A DNA stretch of 27,396 nucleotides from VAZQ01 sp050179645. Lineage in GTDB: Bacteria > Pseudomonadota > Alphaproteobacteria > Rhizobiales > Xanthobacteraceae. This document shows positions 15,061 to 24,055 of this stretch, one piece after another. Position 1 is the stretch's first letter. Each line of letters begins with the position of its first letter. The notes beneath the pieces are model-generated. The model had not been told where the DNA came from. It saw only the letters and a program-made list of their open reading frames with translations, and did no database searches. The position numbers were made by a program, and so were the translations under genes. Where the stretch lies: positions 1-27,396 of the forward strand of contig JBFXEX010000084.1 in NCBI GenBank assembly GCA_050179645.1, given 5' to 3'.

Positions 15061-16106
15061 GCGGTCAGCGTCATAATCGCAACCCCCAAAATTACCACAA
15101 GAAGGTCGACCCCGAAATAGCCGCGATAGACGAATCGGGTGATCTGCGCGGCCAGGCTGAGCAGGGAGCCGACGCAGAACACCTCCAGCGAATTGCGTCC
15201 CAGCAGGCAGAAAAACGCGACCAGCCGGGGGACCGCCTTGTCGATATAGGGAAACGCGATCGAGAATACCGCCACCAGGCTAAGAAACTGGATGAGCCGG
15301 AGCGGCGTCATGTACGTCTTGTCGAGGAGAAAAAACAGCCGCGGCTGCGGCACCTTGGTCGGGTCGTGCCACCAGCCGTTCCACTGGATGAGGAACAGCG
15401 CAACCAGAATGACGAGGCCCACGACCCGGATCGGCACGAGGTGACGCCGGACGAAGCCACCCAGGCCCTCGTCCTTGGCCAGGACGAAGCCCAGCACGAA
15501 AATGAACTGCCAGGCGAGCGGATTGAAGAACCATTGGCCGTCGACCGGCCAGGTCGGCATCCGGATCGGGACCGCGAGCGTGATGCAGTAGACCGCGGCG
15601 GAGAGGATCAGCACCCAAGGCGGCGCCGCGCGATGGATCACCGCGATGACCGGCGCCAGCAGCATCAGCACCACATAAAGCGGCAGGATATCGAAGTAGC
15701 CGAGTTGATGGGTGATGAGCACGAGACCCACATGGGTCGGCACCGGATCGTAGAACACCGAGGCGGCATTGTGCCATTCCAGCAGCAGCGGGTTGGCCAG
15801 CACCATGGCGGCGGCCGCCAGCATCGCGATCGCCAGCATCGCGATGAGGACCTGCGCGGCGTAGATCTGAAGCGCGCGGCCGCCGAGGCGGAACACGACG
15901 TGCTTGGTCGGCATCAGCCGATCGCCCGATCCGACCAGCAACCGCACCGACCAGCCGGCCAGGAAAACGAACAGGTCCGCCGAATCGGACAAGGAGTAGC
16001 GGGCATGCGTAAAGTTGCTGAAATAGATGCCCGGGATGTGATTGATGAAGATCGAGACCAGCGCAAACCCGCGCCAGAAGTCGATGGCATTGACCGGCCG
16101 CGGCAT
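14994..16106 (-). CDS. opgC: OpgC-type membrane acyltransferase (glucan succinylation)
   Basis: A 370-residue inner-membrane protein starting at ATG 16106. It belongs to the OpgC family, which transfers succinyl groups to osmoregulated periplasmic glucans. The N-terminus reads RPVNAIDFWRGFALVSIFINHIPG, with the conserved Asp-Phe-Trp-Arg-Gly and Asn-His expected for the family. About ten hydrophobic segments follow, with the loop TYMTPLRLIQFLSL near 270. The C-terminal ~20 residues are polar and overlap the start of the SGNH-like gene. A long inverted repeat lies 21-76 bp upstream, inside the likely leader. The exact acyl group and glucan are not determined by the sequence. Confidence 0.9.
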   Translation of the reverse strand: MPRPVNAIDFWRGFALVSIFINHIPGIYFSNFTHARYSLSDSADLFVFLAGWSVRLLVGSGDRLMPTKHVVFRLGGRALQIYAAQVLIAMLAIAMLAAAAMVLANPLLLEWHNAASVFYDPVPTHVGLVLITHQLGYFDILPLYVVLMLLAPVIAVIHRAAPPWVLILSAAVYCITLAVPIRMPTWPVDGQWFFNPLAWQFIFVLGFVLAKDEGLGGFVRRHLVPIRVVGLVILVALFLIQWNGWWHDPTKVPQPRLFFLLDKTYMTPLRLIQFLSLVAVFSIAFPYIDKAVPRLVAFFCLLGRNSLEVFCVGSLLSLAAQITRFVYRGYFGVDLLVVILGVAIMTLTAWLSEWRDRVRRPASGASPPSS

Positions 16107-16126
16107 GGCACCCGTGCGCTAGCGTT

Positions 16127-16182
16127 CCGATTCCGATGTTCGCATCGTTCTGTGGCACCCTGTCTGCGAGCGTCGGAATCGG
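16127..16182. repeat. 18-bp-stem inverted repeat in the opgC/LssY intergenic region
   Basis: Positions 16127-16144 pair with 16165-16182 around a 20-nt loop. Ten outer base pairs (CCGATTCCGA with TCGGAATCGG) and five inner pairs are perfect. The three between include two G-U pairs if transcribed on the plus strand, which become A-C mismatches on the minus strand. No T-run follows. Confidence 0.7.
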
Positions 16183-16292
16183 CACACTAGAACGAAATCG
16201 CCCGGAATTGAATCACGATTTCGCGCTTCGCGACTGCCTTACCGCATGATCTTATCTGCCCAGCCGGCGCAATGTTTCAACGGTGATCGCTC

Positions 16293-17120
16293 TTGAGATT
16301 TTTGGTCCGCCAGTTGCAGCGTCTCGCGATCCTCGCGTTGGGCGCCCTCACGGTCTGGCTGGTCGTCTTTGTGTTTTTCGAGTTCGACAACCGGGTTCCG
16401 TGGGTCCTGGCCCTAGCGCTGACCTATGGGGTCGCCGCCTACGGCATCCTGCCCCGGGTCGTGCGCCTCGGTCTCAAGATCCTGCAGCGCAAGAGCGTGC
16501 CGCGCTTTACCACCACCGGCGACGGACTGCCCGGCGACCCAGTCAATCTGGCGCTGATCGGCACGCTCGGAGAGCTTCGCGCCGCGTTTACGGCGACTGG
16601 CTGGACCGAGGCCGATCCGCTGAGCCTCACCAGTTCATGGGGCATGATCCGCGCCTTCGTGCTCAATCGGCCGTATCCGGCCGCGCCGTTCAGCACGCTA
16701 TACCTGTTCGGCCGCGGCCAGGACATCGGTTTCCAGAAGGCGATCGACGACAGCCCGCGCAAGCGCCATCACATCCGGTTCTGGGCGTTGAGCCTCGAAC
16801 GCGCCGAGGAGCCGATGCAGAACGCGAGCTTCTGGCTGAACACCGACCGGCCGCCGGCCGCCGCGACCGTGCTGTGGGTTGGCGCCGGCACCAAGGATAC
16901 CGGCCTCTCCTTCACCGGGCTTACGTTCCAGATCACCCACGCCACCGACGCCGACACCAACGCCGAACGCGACTTCATCGTCGGAGAACTGCGCGGTCAT
17001 CGCGTCATCGACGACGTCACCAGCCAGCAGGCCGGCAAGCCATCGTCCGAGCGCGTCAATCGTTACATCGCCGACGGCGACGTTACGGTGGCGAGGCTAC
17101 GGGCTGATGAGGCCCGATAG
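16293..17120 (+). CDS. LssY_C domain membrane-anchored protein
   Basis: A 275-residue protein. An in-frame stop at 16284 leaves TTG 16293 (or TTG 16302) as the only starts; no ATG or GTG is available. Two membrane helices (about 8-30 and 36-58) are followed by a soluble LssY_C domain. Its typical blocks are PVNLALIGTLGELRAAFTATGW (83-104), NRPYPAAPFSTLYLFGRGQDIGFQKAI, SPRKRHHIRFW and VLWVGAGTKDTGLSF. LssY_C is found with LssX-type secretion genes and PAP2 phosphatases; its function is unknown. It is divergent from opgC, so an envelope role fits, but nothing proves a link. Confidence 0.8.
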   Translation: MRFLVRQLQRLAILALGALTVWLVVFVFFEFDNRVPWVLALALTYGVAAYGILPRVVRLGLKILQRKSVPRFTTTGDGLPGDPVNLALIGTLGELRAAFTATGWTEADPLSLTSSWGMIRAFVLNRPYPAAPFSTLYLFGRGQDIGFQKAIDDSPRKRHHIRFWALSLERAEEPMQNASFWLNTDRPPAAATVLWVGAGTKDTGLSFTGLTFQITHATDADTNAERDFIVGELRGHRVIDDVTSQQAGKPSSERVNRYIADGDVTVARLRADEAR

Positions 17121-17251
17121 TGCCGCGGGTGAAGAAGGCCGATGTCGCACGAAGGCCGCGCCACGACGGCCCCTCCTCCGCATAGCCCAGTCGAAGACGG
17201 GCGCGAACGCCTCTTGCCGGGGAGAGGTTAGGCAGGCCAAGTAATGGTTCA

Positions 17252-17276
17252 CTCCCTCCCCCCGTAAACGAGGGAG
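17252..17276. terminator. Hairpin between convergent LssY_C and CoxL-like genes
   Basis: CTCCCTC (17252-17258) and GAGGGAG (17270-17276) pair around an 11-nt loop. It lies between two convergent genes, where a bidirectional terminator is expected, but no T-run is present on either strand. The surrounding 17121-17333 looks non-coding and contains other GAGG/CCTC-rich remnants. Confidence 0.35.
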
Positions 17277-17333
17277 GAGGAAGCAGATCGAGCGCGCCGC
17301 AATGACGGAACAAATCGCGAGAGAGGATACAAA

Positions 17334-19670
17334 CTAGCCGGCACTGGCGCGGGCGCGGTGAATAGTCTCCCAGACGCGGCCCGGGGTGGCCGGCATGTCG
17401 ATGTTGTCGACGCCGAGCGGCTTAAGCGCATCGATCAGCGCATTGATCACGGTCGGCGGCGCACCAATCGTGCCCGATTCGCCGATGCCCTTAACGCCGA
17501 GCGGGTTGGTCTTGCACGGCACCTCTTCGAGCGTCGCCTCGATGTCCGGCATCATGTCGGCGCGCGGCATGCCGTAGTCCATGAAGCTGCCGGTCAGGAG
17601 TTGCCCGGACTGGCGATCGTAGATCTGGTGCTCGATCAGCGCCTGCCCGATGCCCTGAATGACGCCGCCGTGGATTTGGCCGCGCACGATCATCGGGTTG
17701 AGCACGCGGCCGAGATCGTCAACTACGAAATAGCGGTCGACCGTGACCTCGCCGGTGTCTGGATCGACCTCAAGCTCACAGACATGCGAGCCGTTGGGAT
17801 GGCTCGGCGGCTCGGCGCTGAAACTGCCGGTTGCTTCCAGCCCGACGCCGAACTTCTTGGTCAGCGGTCCCATCGGCGCGTAAGCCGCCTTGGCGACATC
17901 GACGAGGGCCATCGCCTTGTCGGTGCCGACGACGCGATACTGGCCGTCCTTGAATTCGAGATCTGCCGCGTCTGCCTCCATCAGCATCGCCGCGAGCGGC
18001 TTGCCTTTCTCGATCATCGCCTCGGTCGCCATGAGGAGCGCATTGCCGCCGACCATGGCGCTGCGCGCACCATAGGTGCCACGCCCGATCGCCACCTGCG
18101 CGGTATCTCCCTGAATATGGCGGATCGATTCGAACGGCACCCCGAGCTTGTCGTGCGCGAGCTGGGCGAACACCGTCGCGTGGCCTTGGCCGTGCGAATG
18201 GGTGCCGGCAAGGACGTTGAGCGTTCCGTCCGGCTCGAAGCGCAGGTCCACGCGCTCGTTGAAGATGCCGCCGAACTCGATGTAGTAGCTCACCGCGCGC
18301 CCGCGCAGCTTGCCTTTGTCCTTGGAGACCTTCTTGCGCGCCGCGTAGCCCTTCCAGTCGCTGTTATCGATGCACTTGTCGAGCAAGCGCGCGAACTCGC
18401 CGCTGTCGTAAGTCCAAAGCGTCGGCGTCGCATAAGGCAGCTTGTTCGGCGGGATGAGGTTGCGCCGTCGGACCTCGGCAGGTTCCATGCCGATCTCGCG
18501 CGCGGCGTGCTCAATCAGCCGCTCCATGAAGTAGGCCGCCTCGGGACGGCCGGCGCCGCGGTACGGCCCGCTCTGCGACGTGTTCGTGAACAGGCCTTGC
18601 GACATGATGTGCATCGTCTGGATGTCGTAGGCCTCGGGCACGAAGCGGATCGACATGGCGCCGGCCGCCAGCGCCGGTCCGACGAAGTAGGCGCCGAGTT
18701 GGAACAGCATGCGCGCTCGTAGCGCGAGGATCTTGCCGTGGTCGTCGAGCGCGAGTTCGCCGTAATAGACCATTTCGCGGCCGTGATGATCGTTGAGCAT
18801 GCTCTCGCTGCGGGTCGCGACCCACTTCACTGGCCGGCCGATTTTGCGCGACGCCCACAGCGTCAACACGTCGTCGGGGAACGGCCCGCCCTTGAGGCCA
18901 AAGCCGCCGCCGACATCCGGCGAAATCACCCGGATGTGGTTCTCCGGCACGTGCAGCACGTGCGAGAGTTCCATACGCACGCCGTGGGGATTCTGGGTGG
19001 TCATGTGGAGGGTGTAGAAATTATCGACCGCGCTGTAGTCGCCGATGGCGGTCCGCGGCTCCATCGCGACCGGCGAAATGCGGTTGTTTTCCACCCGCAA
19101 CTTGACGACGTGCTTGGCGGTGGCGAAGGCCGCGTCGGTCGCGTCCTTGTTGCCGAACATCAGCCGGAAGCCGATGTTGCCATTCGGATTGTCGTCCCAG
19201 ACCTTGGGCGCGCCGTCCTTGGCGGCATCTTCGAGATTCACCACAACGGGCAGCGGCTCGTAGTCGACCTCGACCAGTTCGGCGGCGTCGCGCGCCTGCG
19301 CGAGCGTCTCGGCGGCCACGAACGCGACCCGGTCGCCTACGTAACGCACGCGTTCGGCATTGAGGATGGGCAGCCAGGTGCGGTGGCCCTTGGGGGCGCC
19401 GAAATCCTCCGGCATCGGGTGCGCGGTGAGTTTGCCGAGATGGTCAGCCTCGGCGTCGGCACCGGTCAACACCGTGAGCACGCCGGGCGCGGCCTTGGCC
19501 TTGCTGACGTCGATGCGCTTGATCTTCGCATGGGCGTGGGGCGACAGCACGGTGACGCCGTAGCACATGCCGGGCAGGCTGATGTCGTCGACATACCGCC
19601 CCGCCCCGGTCAGGAAGCGCTGATCCTCGACCCGCCGCACCGCTTGCCCGATGCCGAACTTGCCCGCCAT
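17334..19670 (-). CDS. Form-II CoxL-like molybdenum hydroxylase large subunit
   Basis: A 778-residue cytoplasmic protein of the xanthine dehydrogenase/CO dehydrogenase family, starting at ATG 19670 behind GAGGGCGAG. The N-terminal domain (1-130) begins IGQAVRRVEDQRFLTGAGRYVDDI. Molybdopterin-cytosine dinucleotide-binding blocks include VAMEPR (201-206) and PDVGGGFGLKG (251-261). The active-site loop reads PYRGAGR (369-375), the form-II pattern, not the AYxCSFR of true CO dehydrogenase. The catalytic glutamate is Glu731 in GIGESGTIG. Substrates of form II are mostly unknown aldehydes or N-heterocycles. The FAD (CoxM) and 2Fe-2S (CoxS) subunits are not next to it, which is unusual, so it must pair with subunits encoded elsewhere. 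Length is normal and the frame is intact. Confidence 0.92.
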   Translation of the reverse strand: MAGKFGIGQAVRRVEDQRFLTGAGRYVDDISLPGMCYGVTVLSPHAHAKIKRIDVSKAKAAPGVLTVLTGADAEADHLGKLTAHPMPEDFGAPKGHRTWLPILNAERVRYVGDRVAFVAAETLAQARDAAELVEVDYEPLPVVVNLEDAAKDGAPKVWDDNPNGNIGFRLMFGNKDATDAAFATAKHVVKLRVENNRISPVAMEPRTAIGDYSAVDNFYTLHMTTQNPHGVRMELSHVLHVPENHIRVISPDVGGGFGLKGGPFPDDVLTLWASRKIGRPVKWVATRSESMLNDHHGREMVYYGELALDDHGKILALRARMLFQLGAYFVGPALAAGAMSIRFVPEAYDIQTMHIMSQGLFTNTSQSGPYRGAGRPEAAYFMERLIEHAAREIGMEPAEVRRRNLIPPNKLPYATPTLWTYDSGEFARLLDKCIDNSDWKGYAARKKVSKDKGKLRGRAVSYYIEFGGIFNERVDLRFEPDGTLNVLAGTHSHGQGHATVFAQLAHDKLGVPFESIRHIQGDTAQVAIGRGTYGARSAMVGGNALLMATEAMIEKGKPLAAMLMEADAADLEFKDGQYRVVGTDKAMALVDVAKAAYAPMGPLTKKFGVGLEATGSFSAEPPSHPNGSHVCELEVDPDTGEVTVDRYFVVDDLGRVLNPMIVRGQIHGGVIQGIGQALIEHQIYDRQSGQLLTGSFMDYGMPRADMMPDIEATLEEVPCKTNPLGVKGIGESGTIGAPPTVINALIDALKPLGVDNIDMPATPGRVWETIHRARASAG

Positions 19671-20002
19671 CTCGCCCTCGCTTTGTTGATCGTTCTGCCA
19701 ATTTTAGGGGAGAGCCCCTGACGGCGCCAGCGCTTCATCGCGCGCCTCCAGAGGTCGGTACGTCCGGCGCGGCGCCCGATATCGGCAATTTTCCGCGCGC
19801 GACGCTCTGCACATTGCCGAAGGATCCCTGTGTCACGCCGTGCAGGAGAGCCGGCACGCGAGAGGTGTCCAGGTGACGAGGGGCGAATTGACGCGCGAGA
19901 ACCGGGGCGCGGCCATTTATCACAGATCAAGACTGGATATAATTCGAACCGTGGCCAAGGCAGAACCCTGTTGCAAAAGTCCGTTCCGGAGGAGGATCGT
20001 TA
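19671..20002. other. Divergent intergenic region, CoxL-like to arylsulfatase
   Basis: No open frame here looks like a protein. It contains a short AGGGG-AGAG-CCCCT hairpin at 19706-19719 in the CoxL leader, TATAAT at 19938-19943, and a strong GGAGGAGG ribosome site at about 19988-19995 for the sulfatase. Confidence 0.6.
19938..19943 (+). promoter_or_regulatory. Possible -10 element for the arylsulfatase
   Basis: A perfect TATAAT in the least GC-rich part of the region, 60 nt upstream of the sulfatase start. The matching -35 position (TTTATC) is poor, so an activator may be needed if this is the promoter. Confidence 0.28.
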
Positions 20003-21652
20003 ATGCGTATCGACGACGAGAGCTCGACCAAGCCACACGGCAAATCGTCCCATTCGATGAACCGCCGCGACATCCTGCGCGCCGGTTCGACGCTGACGGC
20101 GGCCACAACGTTGGGCGCCGCAATTCCTGCTCAGGTCGCGCAAGCGCAGCCCGCCGCCGCGCCGCCCGGCCAGAAGCCCAACGTCCTCGTCATCTGGGGC
20201 GACGACATCGGCACCTGGAACATCAGCCACAACAACCGCGGCATGATGGGCTACATGACGCCCAACATCGACCGCATCGCGCGCGAGGGTCTGTCCTTCA
20301 CCGACTATTACGGGCAGCAGTCCTGTACCGCCGGGCGCGCCGCGTTCCTTGGCGGCAATGTGCCGGTACGAACCGGCATGACCAAAGTCGGGTTGCCCGG
20401 GGCGCCGGAAGGCTGGCAGAAGTCCGACGTCACCATCGCCACCGCGATGAAGAGTCTCGGCTACGCGACCGGTCAGTTCGGAAAGAACCACCAGGGCGAC
20501 CGGGACGAGCATCTGCCGACCCAGCACGGCTTCGACGAGTTTTTCGGCAACCTCTACCACCTGAATGCCGAAGAAGAGCCGGAGAACCGCGACTATCCGA
20601 AGGATCCGCAGTTTCGCAAGAAATTCGGACCCCGCGGCGTGCTCCGCACCAAGGCCAATCCGGACGGTACCCAAAACATCGAAGATACCGGGCCTTTGAC
20701 CAAGAAGCGGATGGAGACCGTCGACGACGAAACCGTGGCGGCCGCGGCCGACTTCATCAAGCGGCAGCACGCCGCCGGCCGGCCGTTCTTCTGCTGGTGG
20801 AACGGCACCCGCATGCACTTCCGCACTCACGTCAAGAAAGAACACGAGGGCCTGTCAGGACCGGGCGGCAACGAATACCAGGACGGCATGGTCGAGCACG
20901 ACATGCATGTCGGCCAGTTGCTCAAGCTGCTCGACGATCTCGGCATCGCCAACAACACGATCGTGTTCTACTCGACCGACAACGGCCCGCACTTCAACAC
21001 CTGGCCGGATGCCGGCACCACCATGTTCCGGAGCGAGAAGAACTCGAATTGGGAGGGCGCCTACCGGGTCCCGGCGTTCGCCCGCTGGCCGGGCCGGTTT
21101 CCGGCCAACACCACGCTGAACGGCATCGTGGCGCATGAAGACTGGCTGCCGACGCTCGCGGCCGCCGGCGGCGATCCGAACATCAAGGACAAGCTAGCGC
21201 AGGGCGTGGAATTGAACGGCCGCAAATACCGCAACTACATCGACGGCCACAACATGCTCGACTATTTCACCGGCAAGGTGAAGGAGTCCCCGCGGCGGGA
21301 CTTCATGTACGTCAACGACGACGGCCAGGTTGTGGCCATCCGCTACGACGCCTGGAAGGTCGTATTCCTGGAGAATCGCGGTCAGGCCTTCGGCGTCTGG
21401 CGCGAACCGTTTACCGAACTGCGTGTGCCGCTGCTGTTCAATCTGCGACGCGATCCATTCGAACGCGCGCAGCACAATGCGAACACGTACAACGATTGGT
21501 TCCTCGACCGGGCTTTTGTGGTCGTCCCGCTGCAGGGATTGGCGGCAAAATTTCTGACCTCAATGAAGGACTACCCGCCGAGCCAGTCGCCCGGCTCTTT
21601 CAATCTGGAGAAGGTGCAGAAGCAGATCGAAGCCGCGGCCCGCGGCGGTTAG
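20003..21652 (+). CDS. Tat-exported arylsulfatase (formylglycine-dependent)
   Basis: A 549-residue enzyme hydrolysing sulfate esters in the periplasm. ATG 20003 has GGAGGAGG 7 nt upstream; a second ATG at 20057 begins MNRRDILRAG. A twin-arginine signal is seen at residues 19-49. Catalytic features: Asp67-Asp68 in VIWGDDIG for calcium; the formylglycine site Cys108 in CTAGR (108-112), matching CxAxR; GKNHQGD for the lysine-histidine pair; and STDNGPH for the distal metal ligands. Length is typical of the family. It needs formylglycine-generating enzyme, which is not in the window. A second, unrelated sulfatase lies at the right edge, hinting at sulfate-ester use in this region. Confidence 0.92.
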   Translation: MRIDDESSTKPHGKSSHSMNRRDILRAGSTLTAATTLGAAIPAQVAQAQPAAAPPGQKPNVLVIWGDDIGTWNISHNNRGMMGYMTPNIDRIAREGLSFTDYYGQQSCTAGRAAFLGGNVPVRTGMTKVGLPGAPEGWQKSDVTIATAMKSLGYATGQFGKNHQGDRDEHLPTQHGFDEFFGNLYHLNAEEEPENRDYPKDPQFRKKFGPRGVLRTKANPDGTQNIEDTGPLTKKRMETVDDETVAAAADFIKRQHAAGRPFFCWWNGTRMHFRTHVKKEHEGLSGPGGNEYQDGMVEHDMHVGQLLKLLDDLGIANNTIVFYSTDNGPHFNTWPDAGTTMFRSEKNSNWEGAYRVPAFARWPGRFPANTTLNGIVAHEDWLPTLAAAGGDPNIKDKLAQGVELNGRKYRNYIDGHNMLDYFTGKVKESPRRDFMYVNDDGQVVAIRYDAWKVVFLENRGQAFGVWREPFTELRVPLLFNLRRDPFERAQHNANTYNDWFLDRAFVVVPLQGLAAKFLTSMKDYPPSQSPGSFNLEKVQKQIEAAARGG

Positions 21653-21712
21653 CGCGGCGGGTAGCGGGGCGCGCGAAGGTGTGAAGGCGGCGATCCTTGC
21701 GGATCGCCGCGA

Positions 21713-22708
21713 TCAGAACTTGTAGGAGACGCCGACCTCGAAGTGATGCTGCATCCACGGCAGCTCGTAGCTGACCGAGAGCGGGTTCATGCTCGCCGGG
21801 CAGCCGGTGCAGGTCCGGGTCTCGGAGAAGCTGAACGGCTTGAACGGCCCGAACGACGGATAGCCGAAATCGGAGAAGCGATACTGCCCGCGTACCATCC
21901 AGTTGGATGTGAGCATCGACTCCACGCCGGCGCCGACGGTCCAGCCCATCTGGACGCCCGAATGCTTGACCGCACTGGGCCCGAGCGTGCCGCCGAAGTA
22001 GTTGCCGGGCGCGCAGTTCGAGACGTTCGGATTGTTCAAAATGGTCGAGCAGGTCGACACCACGTCGAGACGGGCCCATGCGAGGCCGGCGGTCATGTAG
22101 AGCAGCGTCGTCGGACTGTAGAGCCAGCCGCCGCGCAGGCGCACGCTGGCGTCCCAGCCAGTGGTGATCTTGAACTCGTCGTCGTAGGTCGCGCCGAACG
22201 GGATGCCGTTCTGATTGGGCAGGCCGAAGATGAGGTTGGCCGGATAGGGGCTGCCGTGGAAGACGGCGATCTCGTTGGCATAGGCGTAGTCCAACTCGAC
22301 GCCGACGACCCAACGCGGGGCCACCTGCCAATTATAGCCGCCGTAGATGCGAAGGCCGATCGAGATGTTGTCGATGTACTGCATCGCGCCCGGTCCGGCG
22401 CCCCACCACATCAACGGATTGCTGTAGCCGGACGACACCGTCGGGAGCGGAATGGGCCGCGGCGGCGTGCCGACGAACGCTTCGGTGACGTTGGCATCGA
22501 CCGCATTGAACCGGGCGTCGACGCCACCGCCGACATAGAAACCGGTCCAGCTGACCGGCGCCGGCGCCACGATCGGCGGAGGAACAACCCGCCTGACCGG
22601 CAGGTCGGCCGCAGACGCACCCGTTCCAGCCAGTGCGGCCACGACCGCCGCTCCGGCGAGGAAACATCTGGCAATGTCAAAGCATGTCAGCGTTGCGCCG
22701 CGACCCAC
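21713..22708 (-). CDS. OmpA-like/Omp25-type outer-membrane beta-barrel protein
   Basis: A 331-residue protein. The start is placed at GTG 22708, behind a GGGGGGACGGG stretch, so that a signal peptide (core FLAGAAVVAALAGTGASA) is followed by AADLPVRR, the common mature start of such proteins in Bradyrhizobium-like genomes. A proline-rich neck leads to SWTGFYVGGGVDARF, the first barrel strand. Strands continue with GGYNWQVAPRWVVGVELDYAYA, VRLRGGWLYSPTTLLYMTAGLAWARL and NWMVRGQYRFSDFG. The last strand ends HHFEVGVSYKF, with the terminal Phe that marks outer-membrane barrels. Four cysteines (two near GTC/NCAP and two in CTGC) may form loop disulfides. Its function is probably surface stability or adhesion. 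The next frame upstream extends to 22768 but adds an implausible leader. Confidence 0.85.
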   Translation of the reverse strand: MGRGATLTCFDIARCFLAGAAVVAALAGTGASAADLPVRRVVPPPIVAPAPVSWTGFYVGGGVDARFNAVDANVTEAFVGTPPRPIPLPTVSSGYSNPLMWWGAGPGAMQYIDNISIGLRIYGGYNWQVAPRWVVGVELDYAYANEIAVFHGSPYPANLIFGLPNQNGIPFGATYDDEFKITTGWDASVRLRGGWLYSPTTLLYMTAGLAWARLDVVSTCSTILNNPNVSNCAPGNYFGGTLGPSAVKHSGVQMGWTVGAGVESMLTSNWMVRGQYRFSDFGYPSFGPFKPFSFSETRTCTGCPASMNPLSVSYELPWMQHHFEVGVSYKF

Positions 22709-23025
22709 GGACCCGTCCCCCCGATAAGCGCACTTTGGACCGACCGCGTTCCCCCACGATCGGACCAAGACATTAACTTTAGCATCATTAGAGAGTGAAT
22801 GTTAAGAAAGCGTCCGTGATCGTTTACGAAGTGTTGCCGCGAAGTAACAAATGCCGGTGTCACGCCGGCTTAGCCTGAAGGGTGCAGGCGTTGCCCGAAG
22901 GTACTATCCGGCTGAGGCCGGCGAAGACCCCGCGGCGGTTGCATTTTTTCGGCATTCGCAAGGCGCTGCGGCGCTCCGATCAGGAGCGACCCCGCCCTTC
23001 CTTCGATGCCGACTGCGCCACCGCG
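22709..23025. other. Intergenic region upstream of the beta-barrel gene
   Basis: No gene seen. The part nearest the barrel gene (about 22765-22850) is AT-rich and probably holds its promoter, with TTAACA on the minus strand near 22800 as a possible -35. Hairpins GCCGG-TGTCACG-CCGGC (22853-22869) and CGCTCC-GATCA-GGAGCG (22972-22988) lie towards the end of the Bug gene and may act in its termination, but no T-run follows. Confidence 0.5.
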
Positions 23026-24027
23026 CTACTGCTTCTTGAACTGGATCGCGACCTGTTCCAGCGCCGGCTTCCACATCTCCTGCTGGCTGTCCACGAACGC
23101 CTGGGCTTCGGCCGGAGTGGCGGGATGCACGTAGCTGCCGCGGGCCGCAAGCTTGTCCTTGACCTTCGGCATCACCAGGACCGCGCGCAGGTCGTCGCTG
23201 ATCTTCTGTACGATCGCTGGCGGCGTTCCGCGCGGCGCCACCACGCACTGCCAGCCGACGGCAACGAAGCCCGGCAGCGTTTCCGCCACGGTCGGCAGAT
23301 TGGGGAGGTCGGGCAGCCGTTGCGATGACGCAATCGCCAGCGCCTTGAGCTGCCCCGAGTTATAGGCTCCGGACAGTCCCGAATAGCCCTCGATCACCAT
23401 CGCGACCCGGCCAGCAACGATGTCGGCGAGCGCCTGCGCCGAACCGCCGGTATACGGCACCATCTGCAGCTTGATGCCGGCGCGAAGCTGCAGCAGTTCG
23501 CCGGTCAGATGGGTCAATCGTCCGACGCCCGTCACCGCGAAGGACACCTTGCCGGGCTCCTTCTTCGCCAGCGCGATCAACTCCGGCAACGTGTTGATGC
23601 CGAGCTTGGGATTGATGCCGACCGACATCGGCTGGTCGGCGGTCAGGCCGATGGGGATGAAATCGCGCGGCACTTTCACCGGCAGATTCGGCGCCTTGCC
23701 GGGAATCGTCAGGAACACCGACAAGGCGGGCGCATAGATGGTGTAGCCGTCCGGTGCGGCTTCCGCGGCGACAGTCGCCGAAATGGCGCCGCCGGCGCCC
23801 GGCCGGTTCTCGATGACGACCTGCCGGCCCCACTTTTCGCTCAGGGCCTCGGCAATGATGCGCAGGTTGGTGTCGACGGCGCTGCCGGGCGCCGAGTCCG
23901 AGATGATCTTCACCGGCTGCGTCGGATAGTTCTGCGCCTGGGCCAGAGCCGGTGTGGCGCCGCCGATCAACGCGGCAAACGGCAAGCACCAAGCCAGACG
24001 AAGCAACGTCGAAACGCGTCGAGTCAT
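23026..24027 (-). CDS. Tripartite tricarboxylate transporter (Bug/TctC) substrate-binding protein 1
   Basis: A 333-residue periplasmic solute-binding protein starting at ATG 24027, with GGGAGG 6 nt upstream. A Sec signal (LLRLAWCLPFAALIGGATPALAQA) is followed by the Bug N-terminal block YPTQPVKIISDSAPGSAVDTNLRII and the family motif VVIENRPGAGGAISATVAAEAAPDGYT (about 70-96). VPYTGGSAQALADIVAGRV is the second ligand-loop signature. It binds a carboxylate or small organic ligand for a TctAB permease. No TctA or TctB gene lies nearby, which is common for the expanded Bug families of alpha- and betaproteobacteria. It is downstream of a second Bug gene with an 85-bp gap holding a GTCGCG/CGCGAC hairpin. 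Confidence 0.92.
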   Translation of the reverse strand: MTRRVSTLLRLAWCLPFAALIGGATPALAQAQNYPTQPVKIISDSAPGSAVDTNLRIIAEALSEKWGRQVVIENRPGAGGAISATVAAEAAPDGYTIYAPALSVFLTIPGKAPNLPVKVPRDFIPIGLTADQPMSVGINPKLGINTLPELIALAKKEPGKVSFAVTGVGRLTHLTGELLQLRAGIKLQMVPYTGGSAQALADIVAGRVAMVIEGYSGLSGAYNSGQLKALAIASSQRLPDLPNLPTVAETLPGFVAVGWQCVVAPRGTPPAIVQKISDDLRAVLVMPKVKDKLAARGSYVHPATPAEAQAFVDSQQEMWKPALEQVAIQFKKQ

Positions 24028-24055
24028 CGCATCCTCCCTCTGTCGTGCAACTTGC

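Noticed and set aside
14886..16190. A 434-codon plus-strand frame across opgC and the SGNH-like gene
   Set aside because: It is extremely rich in Arg, Gln, His and Asp, with no membrane or catalytic motif, as expected for antisense of a membrane-protein gene.
17358..18722. A 454-codon plus-strand frame opposite the CoxL-like gene
   Set aside because: It is a mirror of a well-supported gene and has no ribosome site or family signature.
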